Assembly (NCBI GenBank): GCA_000787465.1
Contig: JSYX01000073.1
Coordinates: 1-33,165 of the forward strand
Source: Thermomucor indicae-seudaticae
Lineage: Eukaryota > Mucoromycota > Mucoromycetes > Mucorales > Lichtheimiaceae
Length of the DNA stretch: 33,165 nucleotides
Reading direction: 5' to 3'
The notes under the pieces are model-generated. The model was not told the origin of the DNA and did no database searches. It worked only from the letters and a program-made list of their open reading frames with translations. Of this stretch, positions 1 to 10,600 are shown piece after piece (position 1 is the first letter of the stretch; every line of letters begins with the position of its first letter). Position numbers and translations under genes: made by a program.

Positions 1-72
1 TCTCAGCATCCCTATGGTCTGCACATATAAGGTCTGCCATTCGCGCTCAGATACCCCACATACAGGCTGCTC

Positions 73-1014
73 ATGGCTACCGTAGGTAAGGGATGTTCCT
101 CTCTCGGGCAGATAACTTGTTTTTACTTAAGATGACTTGATATCCAGCGAAAAAGCTTACTTTCTACACTTCCCTCATTTGCCCTTACGCTCAACGCCTT
201 GCCATTGCTCTTCAAGAAGCGGGCGCTCAGTATGAGACAGTTCAGATCGACCTTTTGAACAAGCCAGAATGGTAAGCACTCGACATTGTATTTGAGGGTG
301 TGAAGAAGCCTCATGGGAGTCGGGTGGAATTAGGTACAAGGACGTCAACCCGGAGGCTAAGGTTCCAGTACTTTCGGTTGACGGCAAGAACATTGCAGAG
401 TCGATGGTGTTGGTTGAACTTGTCGCTGATTTGTATCCAGAAAAGGGGTATGGCATACGCACCGCATTTCAAACTATTGCAAACTAAAAAAAAAGGTGCA
501 TGCAGTTTGATGCCCGAGGATCCCGTCAAGCGAGCCGAAGTTCGGTTCTTTATTGAATACTATTCTTCCAAAGTGCTGCCTAATATGTACGCATTATTAA
601 CCAATCCTACGGACGAAGGTGCCCAAAAGTTTAAAGAAAACGTCAGCACGGCCTACAAGAGAGTAAGTCGCCATTGGAGGCGCCAATTTGTGATGGATTA
701 ATAACAACGGTGTCGTTTTTGCACAGCTGAATGAACTCTTGCTGGAACAAGCGCCGTCAGGCCCCTACTTCCTGGGCACCCAGTATTCCCTTGCCGATAT
801 CGCCGTGTCTCCGTTTGCTGCTCGTATCGCTCTCCTGCAAAAGCATTTCTTGAATGACTATGAGCCCGAGATCGTCAAGGAATCCCCTCGTCTTGCCGAA
901 TTTCTAAAGGGTGTCGTGAGCCGTCCGTCGTTCGAAAAGACTTTCTGTGGAGCAAAGTACTTCTTCGACTTTAGTGCTAAACGATTCAACTTTCCCATGC
1001 CTTCTTCCCTTTAA
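73..1014 (+). CDS. Omega-like glutathione S-transferase, five coding exons
   Basis: Exons 73-85, 148-271, 334-447, 506-662 and 727-1014 join in one frame to a 231-residue protein, the usual GST length. The start is a tiny 13-nt exon (ATG at 73) followed by a GTAAGG donor. Near the N terminus is the motif CPYAQR, with Cys16 at the catalytic position. Cys in place of Tyr or Ser is the hallmark of omega-class and related fungal GSTs, which do glutathione-dependent thioltransfer and dehydroascorbate or glutathionyl reduction. The KVPVL stretch is the glutathione-binding thioredoxin-fold segment, and the C-terminal helical domain contains a typical GPYFLG...SLADI block. It is probably cytosolic. 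A transposon is inserted only 17 bp after the stop codon, so the native 3' UTR and polyadenylation region is probably disrupted. Substrate and exact class are not determinable here. Confidence 0.9.
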
Positions 1015-1031
1015 AAGATAATCCTCGTATA

Positions 1032-1167
1032 CACTCTTCAGAATTTAATGTCGCCCCCAATGAAAATTGATGTCGTGTCCTCTCAAGTCTGAAATTCGCA
1101 TTTTCCAAAGAAAGGATTTCGCTGGGCTGACAAATCAGACGTCGCACATGCAGAAGGTCATGTCGCA
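1032..1167 (+). repeat. Left terminal inverted repeat of the transposon
   Basis: This 136-bp arm matches the reverse complement of 2624-2760 except for a 2-nt indel near the tip (CTTCAG versus CTTTTCAG), a 1-nt difference in a C run, and one transition. It contains four ATGTCG or CGTCG words spaced along the arm, which could be repeated transposase-binding sites. Confidence 0.93.
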
Positions 1168-1269
1168 CAGAGCTTGGCATTGTCGTGCAGTATATAAAGT
1201 ACGTGAGCGTCTTCCGCCTCAGCTTTTCTTCTTCCTACCAAATCAGAGTCCAAGATTGAACGTTGTACC

Positions 1270-2569
1270 ATGAGCATTCAGTTTTTCTACGAAGATGGGT
1301 GTGGGAATGCTGTTGATGAACATGGCAGATCGGAGCCCATGGATTACATTGTCGATAAGGAGCAGTACGCTCTTCAAACGGTGAGTTCCTACACTCAGTA
1401 TTTGCGTAATCTGCCTGTCAAGGATGAGCATGGGTTAGATGCTGTGCAGACCGAAGATGTAAAGAAGGATGTGGACGTTCGCATGAAAGAAGTATCGATC
1501 AAGCGAACGTACACGCTCTACACAGACCAGGACAAGGTTAGGTTTTTTAAACTGATGTTTGAGAAAGCCCTAAGTGCCTCAGCTGCCGCAAACCAGTTGG
1601 GTATCCACGTCCGTACGGGTCAGAGGTGGGCCAATATGTATGAGAAGGATCCTGAGAGCATCTTCGCGAAGCGTAAGAAAACTGGCCGCTCGCGTATCCT
1701 TGGCGAAGAACATAAGAAGGTGGTCATAGAGTATGTTGATGAGAATCCTTCTGTAGTGTTAGAGCAACTGATGAAAAGGTTGCTTGAGAGATTCCCTGGT
1801 CTTAAGGTCTCTAAAAGTACTGTCTATAACTTCGTAAAGGCAGAATGCAATCTATCGCTCAAGAAATCCCGCTTTCAGCCTGTGGACAGGAACAGTGAGG
1901 CCAAGATACAGGAGCGGCTTGACTGGATTCGCAAGTGGGAGGGCACTGACCTGGACTTCAGGACTAACTGTGTCTTCCTTGATGAGTCTGCCTTCCATAT
2001 TAACATGAAGCGGAGCATGGCCTGGTCGAAGAAAGGCACACCGGCAGTCGTCACCGTGCCAAACGCGAGCGCAGACCACCACCATTCTGGGTGCGGTCTC
2101 TGCTTCAGGTCTGGTGAAATGCAGCTTGAGACTGCCACAGCCCCCATCCAAGGAGAGAAAGCGAGAGGGTGGCTACGGTGAGCTCATGAGCACAGGAACA
2201 GTGACCGGACACTATCTTAGCTTCTTAAAGGCGACAATGGATGAGATGGACAAGTATCCACACATGAAAGGCCACTATCTTGTAATGGATAATGCTCCCA
2301 TTCATACGTCTCATGATATAGCTAAGTACATCATGTCCCGCGGATACCGTTATGCCTATCTTCCGTCGTATTCTCCTGAGCTCAACCCTATTGAGCAGTT
2401 CTGGTCTGTGGTCAAGAGCAAAGTTAAGCGCAACAGGTTCTTGGAGAAAGAGACGCTGATGACCAGAATTAGCGAAGCAGCTAACAGCCTGAAACCGAGT
2501 GACTTCGAAGGATTTGTCTCTCATTCCCATAGATGTTTAGATAAGTGCCGCAACAGGGAGCAACTGTAA
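1270..2569 (+). pseudogene. Frameshifted DD34E Tc1-like transposase
   Basis: From ATG 1270 the frame reads an N-terminal extension, a helix-turn-helix region (about residues 95-125), then the first catalytic Asp in FLDESAFH (Asp238). At an A run at 2061-2063 the reading frame moves by one base. The continuing frame carries the second Asp in VMDNAPIH and the final Glu in SPELNPIEQFW, with 34 residues between them, the Tc1-type DD34E spacing, and stops at 2569. One extra A in the run at 2061-2063 explains the break, because the other frame resumes the usual TVP...ILGA block at once. The upstream frame alone stops at 2181 and lacks two catalytic residues, so the product should be inactive unless the frameshift is a sequencing error or is bypassed. 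Confidence 0.9.
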
Positions 2570-2623
2570 GATGCTTCCCAAGATGAGTTGATGTCTGCGT
2601 ATCTCATGAGGGACATGATGAGC

Positions 2624-2760
2624 TGCGACATGACCTTCTGCATGTGCGACATCTGATTTGTCAGCCCAGCGAAATCCTTTCTTTGGAAAATGCGAATTTC
2701 AGACTTGAGAGGACACGACATCAATTTTCATTGGGGCGACATTAAATTCTGAAAAGAGTG
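2624..2760 (-). repeat. Right terminal inverted repeat of the transposon
   Basis: This is the mirror of the left arm, 137 bp long. The match stops at TGCGACA (2624-2630), where the two sides diverge into unrelated sequence, which sets the inner TIR boundary. Confidence 0.93.
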
Positions 2761-2918
2761 TATGTGTAATAGAATTTCTGTTCCTGGCCAAAACGTGCAA
2801 AACCAAGTGTGGTACATATGCATAAGGGTGTTGCGAGGATACCACCGTAGTCGCATTTCGTCGTAATGCGTATTCGTTTGAATCCCAGACACAACTCGAG
2901 GAAAAGCGGTCACGGTAC

Positions 2919-2967
2919 GAATTTGGTAGTGCCCCTCGACAGAAGGTACCCTCGGAATTCGGTAGTG
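2919..2967 (+). repeat. Direct repeat GAATTYGGTAGTG in the mL46 upstream region
   Basis: GAATTTGGTAGTG (2919-2931) recurs as GAATTCGGTAGTG (2955-2967), 36 bp apart, the second copy ending 39 bp before the mL46 ATG. This is a possible promoter element. The rest of the 245 bp between the transposon and mL46 shows nothing else recognisable. Confidence 0.4.
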
Positions 2968-3005
2968 TGTGGCCCTTGTAACTTGGACAGAAAAAAGAAG
3001 TTATA

Positions 3006-3970
3006 ATGTTAAGGCGACTATTTTGCTCTCAGCATCAACGACGATGGCTTACTACGGCGACTACGACGGCAGCCACAGCCAACCCTCTCGTGATTCGCAA
3101 CACCAACATTTTAGCCTCAGTCATTCTCTCCCGCGCCCCACAAATCACCCGCGACTCTACACCGTTTGAAAAGGCCTATTTCGACTACCGCGAGAAACTC
3201 GAACGGCAGCAGGCCGCGAGTTTCCCAACCGAGTTCTATTTCAAAAAGGGATCGCTTGCCGAAAAGCGCTGGAAAGAAGAGGAGGCCGCCCGTCGAGCGG
3301 CCATGAGCGTTCCGGCCACTTCATTGACCGAAGCCGTTGCTGAAATCAAGGCCGCGGCTCAGGAAGCGGATGCGGCCCAAGGCCTAAAGAGTGCGATTGA
3401 ACGAGCATCGCGTGTCACGGTGGCTGACCAGCAAAACGATACCAAAAGCCTCGATCGTGCCTTGCAACGGACACTGTACCTGGTTGTCAAGACCAAGGAC
3501 GGTCGTTGGCAGTTCCCGCAGGGCCAATTGGATGCTTCCGAATACCTACACGAGGTAAAAAAAGATCGTCACTAAAATAGGATGGAAAGGGTGGGATTCA
3601 TGGACAAGCTTGTGCGTGTGTGTAGGCAGCAGAACGGAAATTAAAAGAAGATTGTGGACGAGACATGGACGTTTGGTTTGTGGGTCGACAACCCATAAGT
3701 CATTATAAAAAGCCAGCAAGCAAAAGTACAGGCGAGGCTGGATCCAAGGCAAGTCATTATTATTATTATTTTGCTCACAAGATATGTTTTATTTTATGCT
3801 AAAATAATTATTGTGTGTAGATATTTTTCATGAAGGCTCGGGTATATGCTGGACAAGTGAAACCTGGCAAGAACGTATCTGATTTTGCATGGTTAACCAA
3901 GGAGGAGCTGGCAGACTACTTGGCACCAGATTATTACGAGGCAGTCAAGGATTGTCTGGGAGACTTGTAA
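3006..3970 (+). CDS. MRPL46: Mitochondrial large-subunit ribosomal protein mL46 (yeast Mrpl17 family)
   Basis: Exons 3006-3554, 3626-3748 and 3821-3970 give 273 residues. The N terminus is Arg/Ser/Thr-rich with almost no acidic residues, a typical mitochondrial presequence. The C-terminal half is the degenerate Nudix-like fold of mL46: RTLYLVVK, then WQFPQGQ, an EAAERKLKEDCG-like helix that straddles the first intron, VWFVGRQPISHY, and a final FFMKARVYAGQ strand followed by WLTKEEL. The protein is a structural component of the mitoribosome central protuberance and is not expected to hydrolyse nucleotides. The second intron appears to use a GC donor (AAG/GCAAGT). Its stop codon lies only 15 bp from the stop of the convergent gene on the other strand, so the 3' UTRs should overlap. 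Confidence 0.92.
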
Positions 3971-3985
3971 ATTATATACGTACAT

Positions 3986-5086
3986 CTACTTGAATATATA
4001 GACCATGGGCCATCGTGCCAGAATACGTTTAAACACGTTCTTCTTCTTATGCTTCTCATTGACATGCCGTGGTGAACAGTGCAAATAGGAAGAGGAGGAC
4101 GAAGAGGAAAAAGGGTTGTGTTGGGGCTGAACAGGCCAATGGCATTGACGGCAAGCTAATTGAGAAGTGCCACGGACACTGGATGGCCATTCCCAACGGG
4201 TCTCGTTACAGAATGCACAGTCGAATTCTACTTGAGCCAAGCTGTTGGGAGACCAATGCTGTTGTCCGTGCGCAAAGCATTCGCTGTATTCGAAGCACGC
4301 CATTTTAAACGACTTGATCAAGTACTCGTCGTCATTGTTATTGTTATCGTTATCGTTATCGATGGTGGTGGCAGCAGTACTAGGAAAAGCTTTCGACAAT
4401 GCGCGAATGGTTTCAAGCACCGTGTGAACCTGGTGATGTTTAAAGTCGAGCCAGAATTGGCGCGCTTGTTCGAGCCAAGCGAGCGATTGTTCGAGAGCCG
4501 TGAGTTGTTCCTGGACACGTTTACGGTGCTGGGATGCTTGGTCGCGCTGGTGCGTGGCCTGATGGAGCGAGTGGGCCGCACGTGTCCAGTCGTGGCGGCA
4601 ACTTTCGATGGCTTGTCGCAGCTGTGCGACGCGTTGCTCGGCCGAGGCGTGCTTGTCTCGCGCACGCAGGTATTTGCGCTTGTAGCAGTGGGCCACGAGT
4701 GGGATCCAGTGCACCTTGTGGTACTGGTGCTGTCGCTTGGCGCGTTTGGCCTGGTGTACGAGGGTCTGGCGCTGCATATCAGGTAGTAGCTGATTCTGGT
4801 ACCGATCGAGGTGCCATTCGACCTCGGTTTGCTGGGCTTTCAAATAGGCGATCTGGCGACTGGCCGAACTCACTGCGGCATCGAGACATTGGCAGAGCTG
4901 CCGCGAGGCGTACAACCGACGACTGTATTGCTCCGAAAGCGCTTGCATGATCTGACAATAATCTTGGTCGATATGTCGGCAGGTTTCTTGGATCGCATCC
5001 TGAATAGCTTCGAGTAACAGAACTCTTTTCTTTGGTTCGGTTTCTTTAAATACAGCTTCTGCTGTTTCAACACTGATGGTGATCAT
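3986..5086 (-). CDS. Coiled-coil protein with C-terminal zinc-ribbon-like CxxC pair, unknown function
   Basis: This is a single uninterrupted frame of 366 codons from ATG 5084-5086. The frame stays open upstream, but only with a non-ATG start and through a low-complexity segment, so this ATG was chosen. Residues about 15-230 are rich in Gln, Arg, Ala and Glu with heptad-like spacing and should form long coiled-coil helices. A short Asn/Asp run follows, coded by a GTTATC-type microsatellite. Near the C terminus are CAFC (residues 290-293) and CRQC (312-315), two CxxC knuckles 18 residues apart, which could bind one zinc. A Ser run and a basic tail end the protein. I do not recognise the family. 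It shares a 242-bp upstream region with the divergent AIG2-like gene and converges on mL46. Confidence 0.75.
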   Translation of the reverse strand: MITISVETAEAVFKETEPKKRVLLLEAIQDAIQETCRHIDQDYCQIMQALSEQYSRRLYASRQLCQCLDAAVSSASRQIAYLKAQQTEVEWHLDRYQNQLLPDMQRQTLVHQAKRAKRQHQYHKVHWIPLVAHCYKRKYLRARDKHASAEQRVAQLRQAIESCRHDWTRAAHSLHQATHQRDQASQHRKRVQEQLTALEQSLAWLEQARQFWLDFKHHQVHTVLETIRALSKAFPSTAATTIDNDNDNNNNDDEYLIKSFKMACFEYSECFAHGQQHWSPNSLAQVEFDCAFCNETRWEWPSSVRGTSQLACRQCHWPVQPQHNPFSSSSSSSYLHCSPRHVNEKHKKKNVFKRILARWPMVYIFK

Positions 5087-5262
5087 TTGGAAGAAGACAC
5101 AAGCAGCAAGAAAATTACTAGTAGTTTTTAAGGATTCTCCCGGAGATATTTCATTATCGTTGTTTGGTTGGGAAATGGACAGAAAACGAATAATGGCTAT
5201 CGAAGTTTGCTTTTTCTGTGTTTGAAACAAGCTTTTATCTGTGCCCCTTCTCTACCTTGTAC

Positions 5263-5320
5263 ACATATACACACACAAACACACACACACACACACACGC
5301 ACACACACGCACACACACGC
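5263..5320. repeat. (CA)n microsatellite in a divergent promoter
   Basis: An interrupted CA-dinucleotide tract with occasional GC and AAAC units lies between the coiled-coil gene (start 5086, minus) and the AIG2-like gene (start 5329, plus). It ends only 8 bp before the plus-strand ATG. Such tracts often vary in length and could affect transcription of both genes; no effect can be read from the sequence. Confidence 0.9.
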
Positions 5321-5328
5321 TCTCATTC

Positions 5329-5977
5329 ATGCCGGAAGCAGCATTCTTTTATGGTACCTTAATGTCACCCGATGTCCGCATTCGAGGTAAATAAAGCGGT
5401 GGGGCCGAACTAGACTTGTTCATTTAATCTCGAGTTGCAACATTTAGTCTTGTGTGGATTAGTAGCTGACCCTGAAACGAAGCGCACAAAAATGGACAGC
5501 TTACGTCTACGACCAGCCATTCTAAAAGTAAACGAACCTCTATGCGCACATGGATCCTTTGTTTATTCATATTTTTCCAGGGCCATAAACGCCACGCGCT
5601 CAAAGATCGAGATTATCCAGGTGTGGTACCGACAGGCAAGGATTCGGATCAGGTACTTGGGATGCTATGTGAAGGTTTAACGGCACAGGATGTGAAACGA
5701 CTTGATGCATTCGAAGGCGATGTACGTCCCTTTCTTCGTCTCTATTTTTGATAAATGCTGATTGTTTGTTCGTTAGGAATATGAACGACGTGTGGTTCAG
5801 GTATATCCTGGGGATGGAGATGAAGCTGTGGATTGCCAAGTGTATATCTGGACTGCTGGGCAGAAGTATCTAGAGGACCATGATTGGGAGTTATATAGAT
5901 TTGTAGAGGATAAACAAAATATCTGGCTCCATGACCGATGCGAGTTTAAAGAGGTCGATCAGCTACCGACCTCTTGA
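5329..5977 (+). CDS. AIG2-like / gamma-glutamylcyclotransferase-like protein
   Basis: The start FFYGTLM is the signature of the AIG2/GGCT fold. Later segments LRPAIL, the ALKDRDYPGVVPT loop, and RLDAFEGDEYERR (containing the family's acidic catalytic-site Glu) follow in the normal order. The supported exons are about 5329-5386, 5435-5527, 5581-5721 and 5777-5977, roughly 160 residues in total. The last three join cleanly. The first junction is problematic: the good donor at 5387 (GTAAAT) gives a 48-nt intron but joins exon 2 out of frame, whereas a poor donor at 5374 (GTCCGC) keeps the frame with a 61-nt intron and loses four residues. The family cyclises gamma-glutamyl amines or peptides; the substrate is unknown. 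Confidence 0.82.
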
Positions 5978-6223
5978 ATAAATGACCTGTTTCATTCACG
6001 TGAAAATGTTGCATTGCAGCTAAAACGCCATTGAGCCCATATCAGCGACTTGCACAAGTAAGGTTATGCGTTCCTGCTTAACACTGCATCGTGTGTGATA
6101 TTTGAGGAAACTAGGGTCCTGTTCTAATAGTGGGTCATGAAACAAAGGGGATAAGCGAGCAGAATACGCGTCGACACATGATTTTCCCTATTGTCTCTTT
6201 CGGTCAGTAAATACAGTTCCGTC

Positions 6224-7496
6224 ATGTCTACCGAGGATGATTCCGTAAGAAGCTCATCAGCTGCCACCCGAGAATGTCCACCCTCGCCCTAATCTGTTTT
6301 ATAGCAAGTGTCGGTCACGGATGACAATCGCTCAATGACGACCAATGAAGATCGGCATCGGGAACAAGAACACGAAAAGAAGCAGCAGCAGCTGGTGCTG
6401 AACCCGGTGATCGTCAAAGTAGCCAGTACCGTCAAGCGTTTAGCCATGCCCGTACTGCGTATCGTCTTTGCTCCCAAAGCCCAGCGCACGCTCATCCAGA
6501 CCATTGTCATTACGGTGCTCCTGCTTTGGGTCTTGGTGACCAGTATCGCGGCGTACCTGTCCTTTTATCGACGCTACGTCCCGCGCACGGCCCACGTTGA
6601 ACCTATTTACTTCCAATACGTCGGCCAAAACCCGCCTACAGGCACCATTGACCTCACTTTCACCTCTTCTTCTTATCCCGTAAGGCGTTTTTCCGTTTGT
6701 TTGCTTTTATCAGATTTATTTATATGAGGAAAAAAGCCCCTGCGACATGAACAAGCCTACGACATTTCGGTTCGATTACATGTCCCGAATTCAGACATCA
6801 ACTTTGACCTGGGCAACTTTATGATTGAAACATGGCTTCATACATCCAATGGATCCACCGTTGCTCATGCGAGTCGACCCGCCATTTTGCGTTACCAGTC
6901 AAGAACCCAGCGCATCCTTCATGTCTTGGCAAAGGCCTTGCCGCTTTTGCTTGGATTCATGGAAGAAAGCCAAGTCATTACTGTCCCTCTCATTAAAGGA
7001 TTTCTGGAGCACAAGGTAAAAGCTTGGTCCTTGATGTTAGTACATGGTAACATTATCAGTAACAATATCTCCAGTCAAGGCCAGTAACGAGTGCTACCGT
7101 TTCTCTCTCAAATCCACGCTTGCAAGTCTATAGTGCAGAGTATCGTGTGATTGCCGATTTCAGAGGTTTAAGGTAAGGAACATAATCAGCGCCGTAAGAG
7201 TAGCGATCGCTCACGCGACGGACTACACAAGATACTACATGTATCATCGCCGGATCATCACGGGAATTTGTTTCATCGTCCTGTTTATCATCATCGAATT
7301 GGTCTTTGCTGGCATTGCCTGGAAGTTCTTTGGTCAGAAGGTTTGGAACAAACTCCAAGTGGAAATGGCCAAGATGGAACTGGAACTGGAACAGGAACAA
7401 GAACAAGAACAAGAACAAGAACAAGTGCAACAGGGTCATGAACAACAGAATGATGATGATCAACTAGTGCCTTCGTTATCTTCTAATAATAATTAA
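6224..7496 (+). CDS. Seipin, ER protein of lipid droplet assembly
   Basis: Exons 6224-6244, 6305-6679, 6737-7015, 7075-7172 and 7232-7496 give 345 residues in one frame. There is an acidic, Gln-rich cytosolic N terminus, a first membrane helix at about 70-91 (TIVITVLLLWVLVTSIAAYL) followed by the family motif SFYRRYVP, and a luminal beta-sandwich domain with AYDISVRLHVPNSDIN, the GNFMIE segment, SRPAILRYQS and a PLLLGF/EESQ block. A second helix at about 266-285 and a charged cytosolic tail follow. Two membrane spans flanking this lumenal domain are characteristic of seipin, which oligomerises at ER-lipid droplet contact sites and controls droplet budding and triacylglycerol flow. The tail includes an EQ run coded by a hexanucleotide repeat. 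Confidence 0.93.
7388..7424 (+). repeat. GAACAA hexanucleotide repeat inside the seipin tail
   Basis: Tandem GAACAA/GAACAG units encode an alternating Glu-Gln run in the cytosolic C terminus of seipin. Being in multiples of six, length changes keep the frame, so this tail may vary between strains. Confidence 0.85.
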
Positions 7497-7646
7497 GCCA
7501 TATCACAAGTCAATCGCTCCTCATGTGATGATCACAGTCGTGATAAGCGCTGAGTCGCTTGCAATGGTTAAAGAGAGTGAAAACACTTAAAGAGGTATAT
7601 CATCTTGTAAGGACGTCCTGATTTTTATTAAACAATATCACATGAT

Positions 7647-10600
7647 CTACTTTGCGTATTTGTTGGTGTAAGCCAACCAAGGAGCAGGTGGTGGAGCGCT
7701 GCTTGGTTTATGACGGGTGCTTCTGCGAGGCTGTTCAATTTTGGCCGCATTTTGCTCCATCTAATAAATAACAGTTAGTTTTTCCTCTCTATCTCTCTTT
7801 CGAATTATATATGTAACTTACCGATATCCGCTTCTTCATTCCAGTGATCAAACTATGTACATGTTTTTCCAGTTCACGCTTCAACTTGTTTTCTCGCAAA
7901 CCTTTGGGATTTAACCATGCCAGCAGTTTTTCAAGCTAAGCAGCAATTAGACACTTTACTCTCTCTCTCTCTCCTCTGGCTTTGCTTTCTACTTACATCT
8001 TCAGGATCCTGATAGACTCTCCACCATTCTGGCAATGGACCAGATCGATTCCCGTTACTTAGATTCTTTATCTGAGTCTCCATGAATTCCGCTTCTTTTG
8101 ACAAGCCCTGTGCTCGCATCAACTCTACAACAAACTGGACACCACCTCCGTGCCCGCACGGTGATACGTCCTCGGCATGCATACAGTTGTCTCGTTCTTT
8201 CAGTACCGTCAAGTCGATTTCATCGGGGCTCTGCACATACAGTCTTCCGCCAGTACCGTGCGTGCTTGCCCCTCCAAGATTATCGAAATAGTAGTAACGG
8301 TTATAGAATCTGTCCCGGCCCAAGGGTTTGATTCGCAACGTGTTGTATCGACGCATATTGTGCTCCAATTGTTCCTCCTTCTTTTGTATCTGTCGCGCCT
8401 CTTCTTCCAATTTTCGGCGCGCAGCGTTATGGGCCTTGAGTTCTTTGTTTCGCGCACGCGCTTGTTCACGTTGTTGATGATACATTTTTAACTTTTTCGC
8501 TTCGCGTTCTTCGCGTTCAATTTGTTTTCGCTTCAATGAAACTCGCCGTGATTCTCTTCTTGATGATGACGATTCTTCTTGCTGTTCAGAAATTTCACTA
8601 TGATAATGTTATTGTCTCTCCAATTTCCTGCAAAAAAGTAACAAAAAGACTCACTTGCTATCGTAACCGCTCATTACATCGTCTTCCGTCGTATCCATTG
8701 GCTCAAAATTGCTTGTCAACTGTTCCGTGTTCTTTTCCAATTCTAGTCGTTCTGCAGCGCTGTATATCACGCAAATATTTAGTAACCTTATGCTGAGAGG
8801 GTGGGAGATTTCACGTGCTTACATTCTCTTGCGTTCTCGGCTCAGGTCAATCTTTAATTTGCGCAATTCCGTCATTTGTTCTTGACATTCTTCCATGTAT
8901 TCTCTGACAAAGCAAAGGTTAGATGAAGGTATACCATTGAAATTTTCGAAACTTACTTTATAAACGAGCATTCATTCACTACATCCACCAGAAACTCCAG
9001 GATAAAAATCTTGTCTTGAAGACTTAGGTTTAAATAGGCTTGCTGTCGCTCTTGCAGCGTTGAGTTTTCATGGGGTACAAGAAGATTAAAGATTCTGTCC
9101 AGTTGAGGCATCATTTCAACAGGTGCCAACTAATATCATCATTATTAGTACAGTCCCATGACTTTGTTTCTAACGCGCTCAAACTTACTTCATTCATGCA
9201 TCCAATCAAGACGTCTTCCCATCCTTCACGATCGTTCTCCACAGGTATCACGTGCTTATCCCAACCATGACCAATTTTCATGATTGCGGCACTACCGCAA
9301 CTTCTCGCTAAATCGGGTTGTGCTGCCGCTGTTGTTGATCCATTCGTTATTGTCGCCGATGTTGACGCTTCTGCATGTCCATCCTCTTCAAGACTACTAC
9401 TGCTTAGAGTATTTTCAGATTCCTGCCGTCCTAACCCACCCAGAGGTGGCGCATATACATTGCTGCTAGCTGCGCCTGATGACTTTGATTTTTTCCGTTC
9501 TTTAATAATAGCGTTAAGCAAGCAAGCATTGGTTTCAATCAGGATATGAGACTTGTACTCGGTCGAGTTGTGGCGCAACGCGTGTTCGAAATCGTCCAAT
9601 GAGAACGGGAAAAGGCCGAGGGGGCGAGCAAAGATGCTCAAGAATGACCAAACCATTAAAAATGATCCAAAGATGGCCGAAGCAATCGTGCTTGGTTCAG
9701 CGGGTTGAGGCCATTGTGAAGCAGTGTCGCCAGTTGGGTTTGGAATGACAGGTGGTTGTTGTCCTCCAGGTTTCATGTCAATGATGGTGTTTGTTTCGGC
9801 TTCACGACGATAGGCAGGCAGATCCAAATCTTCCATGGGGTACTTGAGGCTCGCTTCAACTTTACTGGCATCAGGAATTTTTCGGCTGGTCGATCGTTTA
9901 CCGGAAGTACTCGCTGTTGGTCTTCTTCTGCCCTTTTTCAAGAACGCGTTATCTCTTACGGCTTGCAACTCCTTCGGCATTGTTGTTTCCAATCCGAATT
10001 TCTTGGCCAACGACGGCTTACAAAAGAACGTTGAACCTCTTTCTCTCTATTTGTCTCTGATTACCTTCTTACCTTGACCATCCATGGAGCGCCATTATAC
10101 GTTTCCTTTGTCATGCTTTCACGAAGAAATTTCTTTAACAAATTCTTTGAAAACGCCAAGCGATCGCGTCTTTGAAAAAAAATAAACAAGGCCAAAATAA
10201 GCAAAGATAGGGAGGTGTGGCGTTTGTTTGCGACTCACTTGATTTCACTTTTGCCAACTTCCTTTACGAAATCGGCAATGCCTTGCATTTGATCGTCAAT
10301 CAGCTGGACTCGATATCTGGGTGTTCCTTGCTCGTCTGTGGCTGGCAAGATCTCCAATATTCTGGCGTTATACACAATACCGTCGTCCCATCGACAATTC
10401 ACGATTTCACCACCTGCATAACGTTCGGCATAATAATTATAAACGTCGTCCACGACATTATCCAGACGTCCAGTTTCTGTTTACGAAAACGACGATGAGT
10501 GTGAGACGGGGCGGGGGATATTTTTCTGAGCGGGCGTGGGATCTTACGAAATTGAGCGCGTTGAAGGACGCGTCGCTGAAGCTGTTCGGGTAATTTATCC

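Larger units (their letters stand above)
1032..2760 (+). mobile_element. Tc1/mariner-type DNA transposon with long TIRs
   Basis: The 1729-bp element is bounded by inverted repeats that begin CACTCTT and end AAGAGTG, flanked by TA on both sides (1030-1031 and 2761-2762), the target duplication expected of IS630/Tc1/mariner elements. The left flank reads TATA, so the exact boundary is ambiguous by one TA. The element holds one transposase gene in the same orientation as the upstream GST. The TIR arms are nearly identical, which suggests a fairly recent insertion, but the transposase has a one-base frameshift, so this copy is probably non-autonomous. Confidence 0.93.

Noticed and set aside
2870..2905. 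Possible tRNA B-box (GTTTGAATCCC)
   Set aside because: No matching A-box or cloverleaf can be drawn around it.
5087..5230. N-terminal extension of the coiled-coil protein
   Set aside because: It needs a TTG start and does not look like the rest of the protein; the first ATG at 5086 is preferred.
7376..7424. Short regular array considered as CRISPR-like
   Set aside because: It is a hexanucleotide coding microsatellite without spacers, in a eukaryotic gene.
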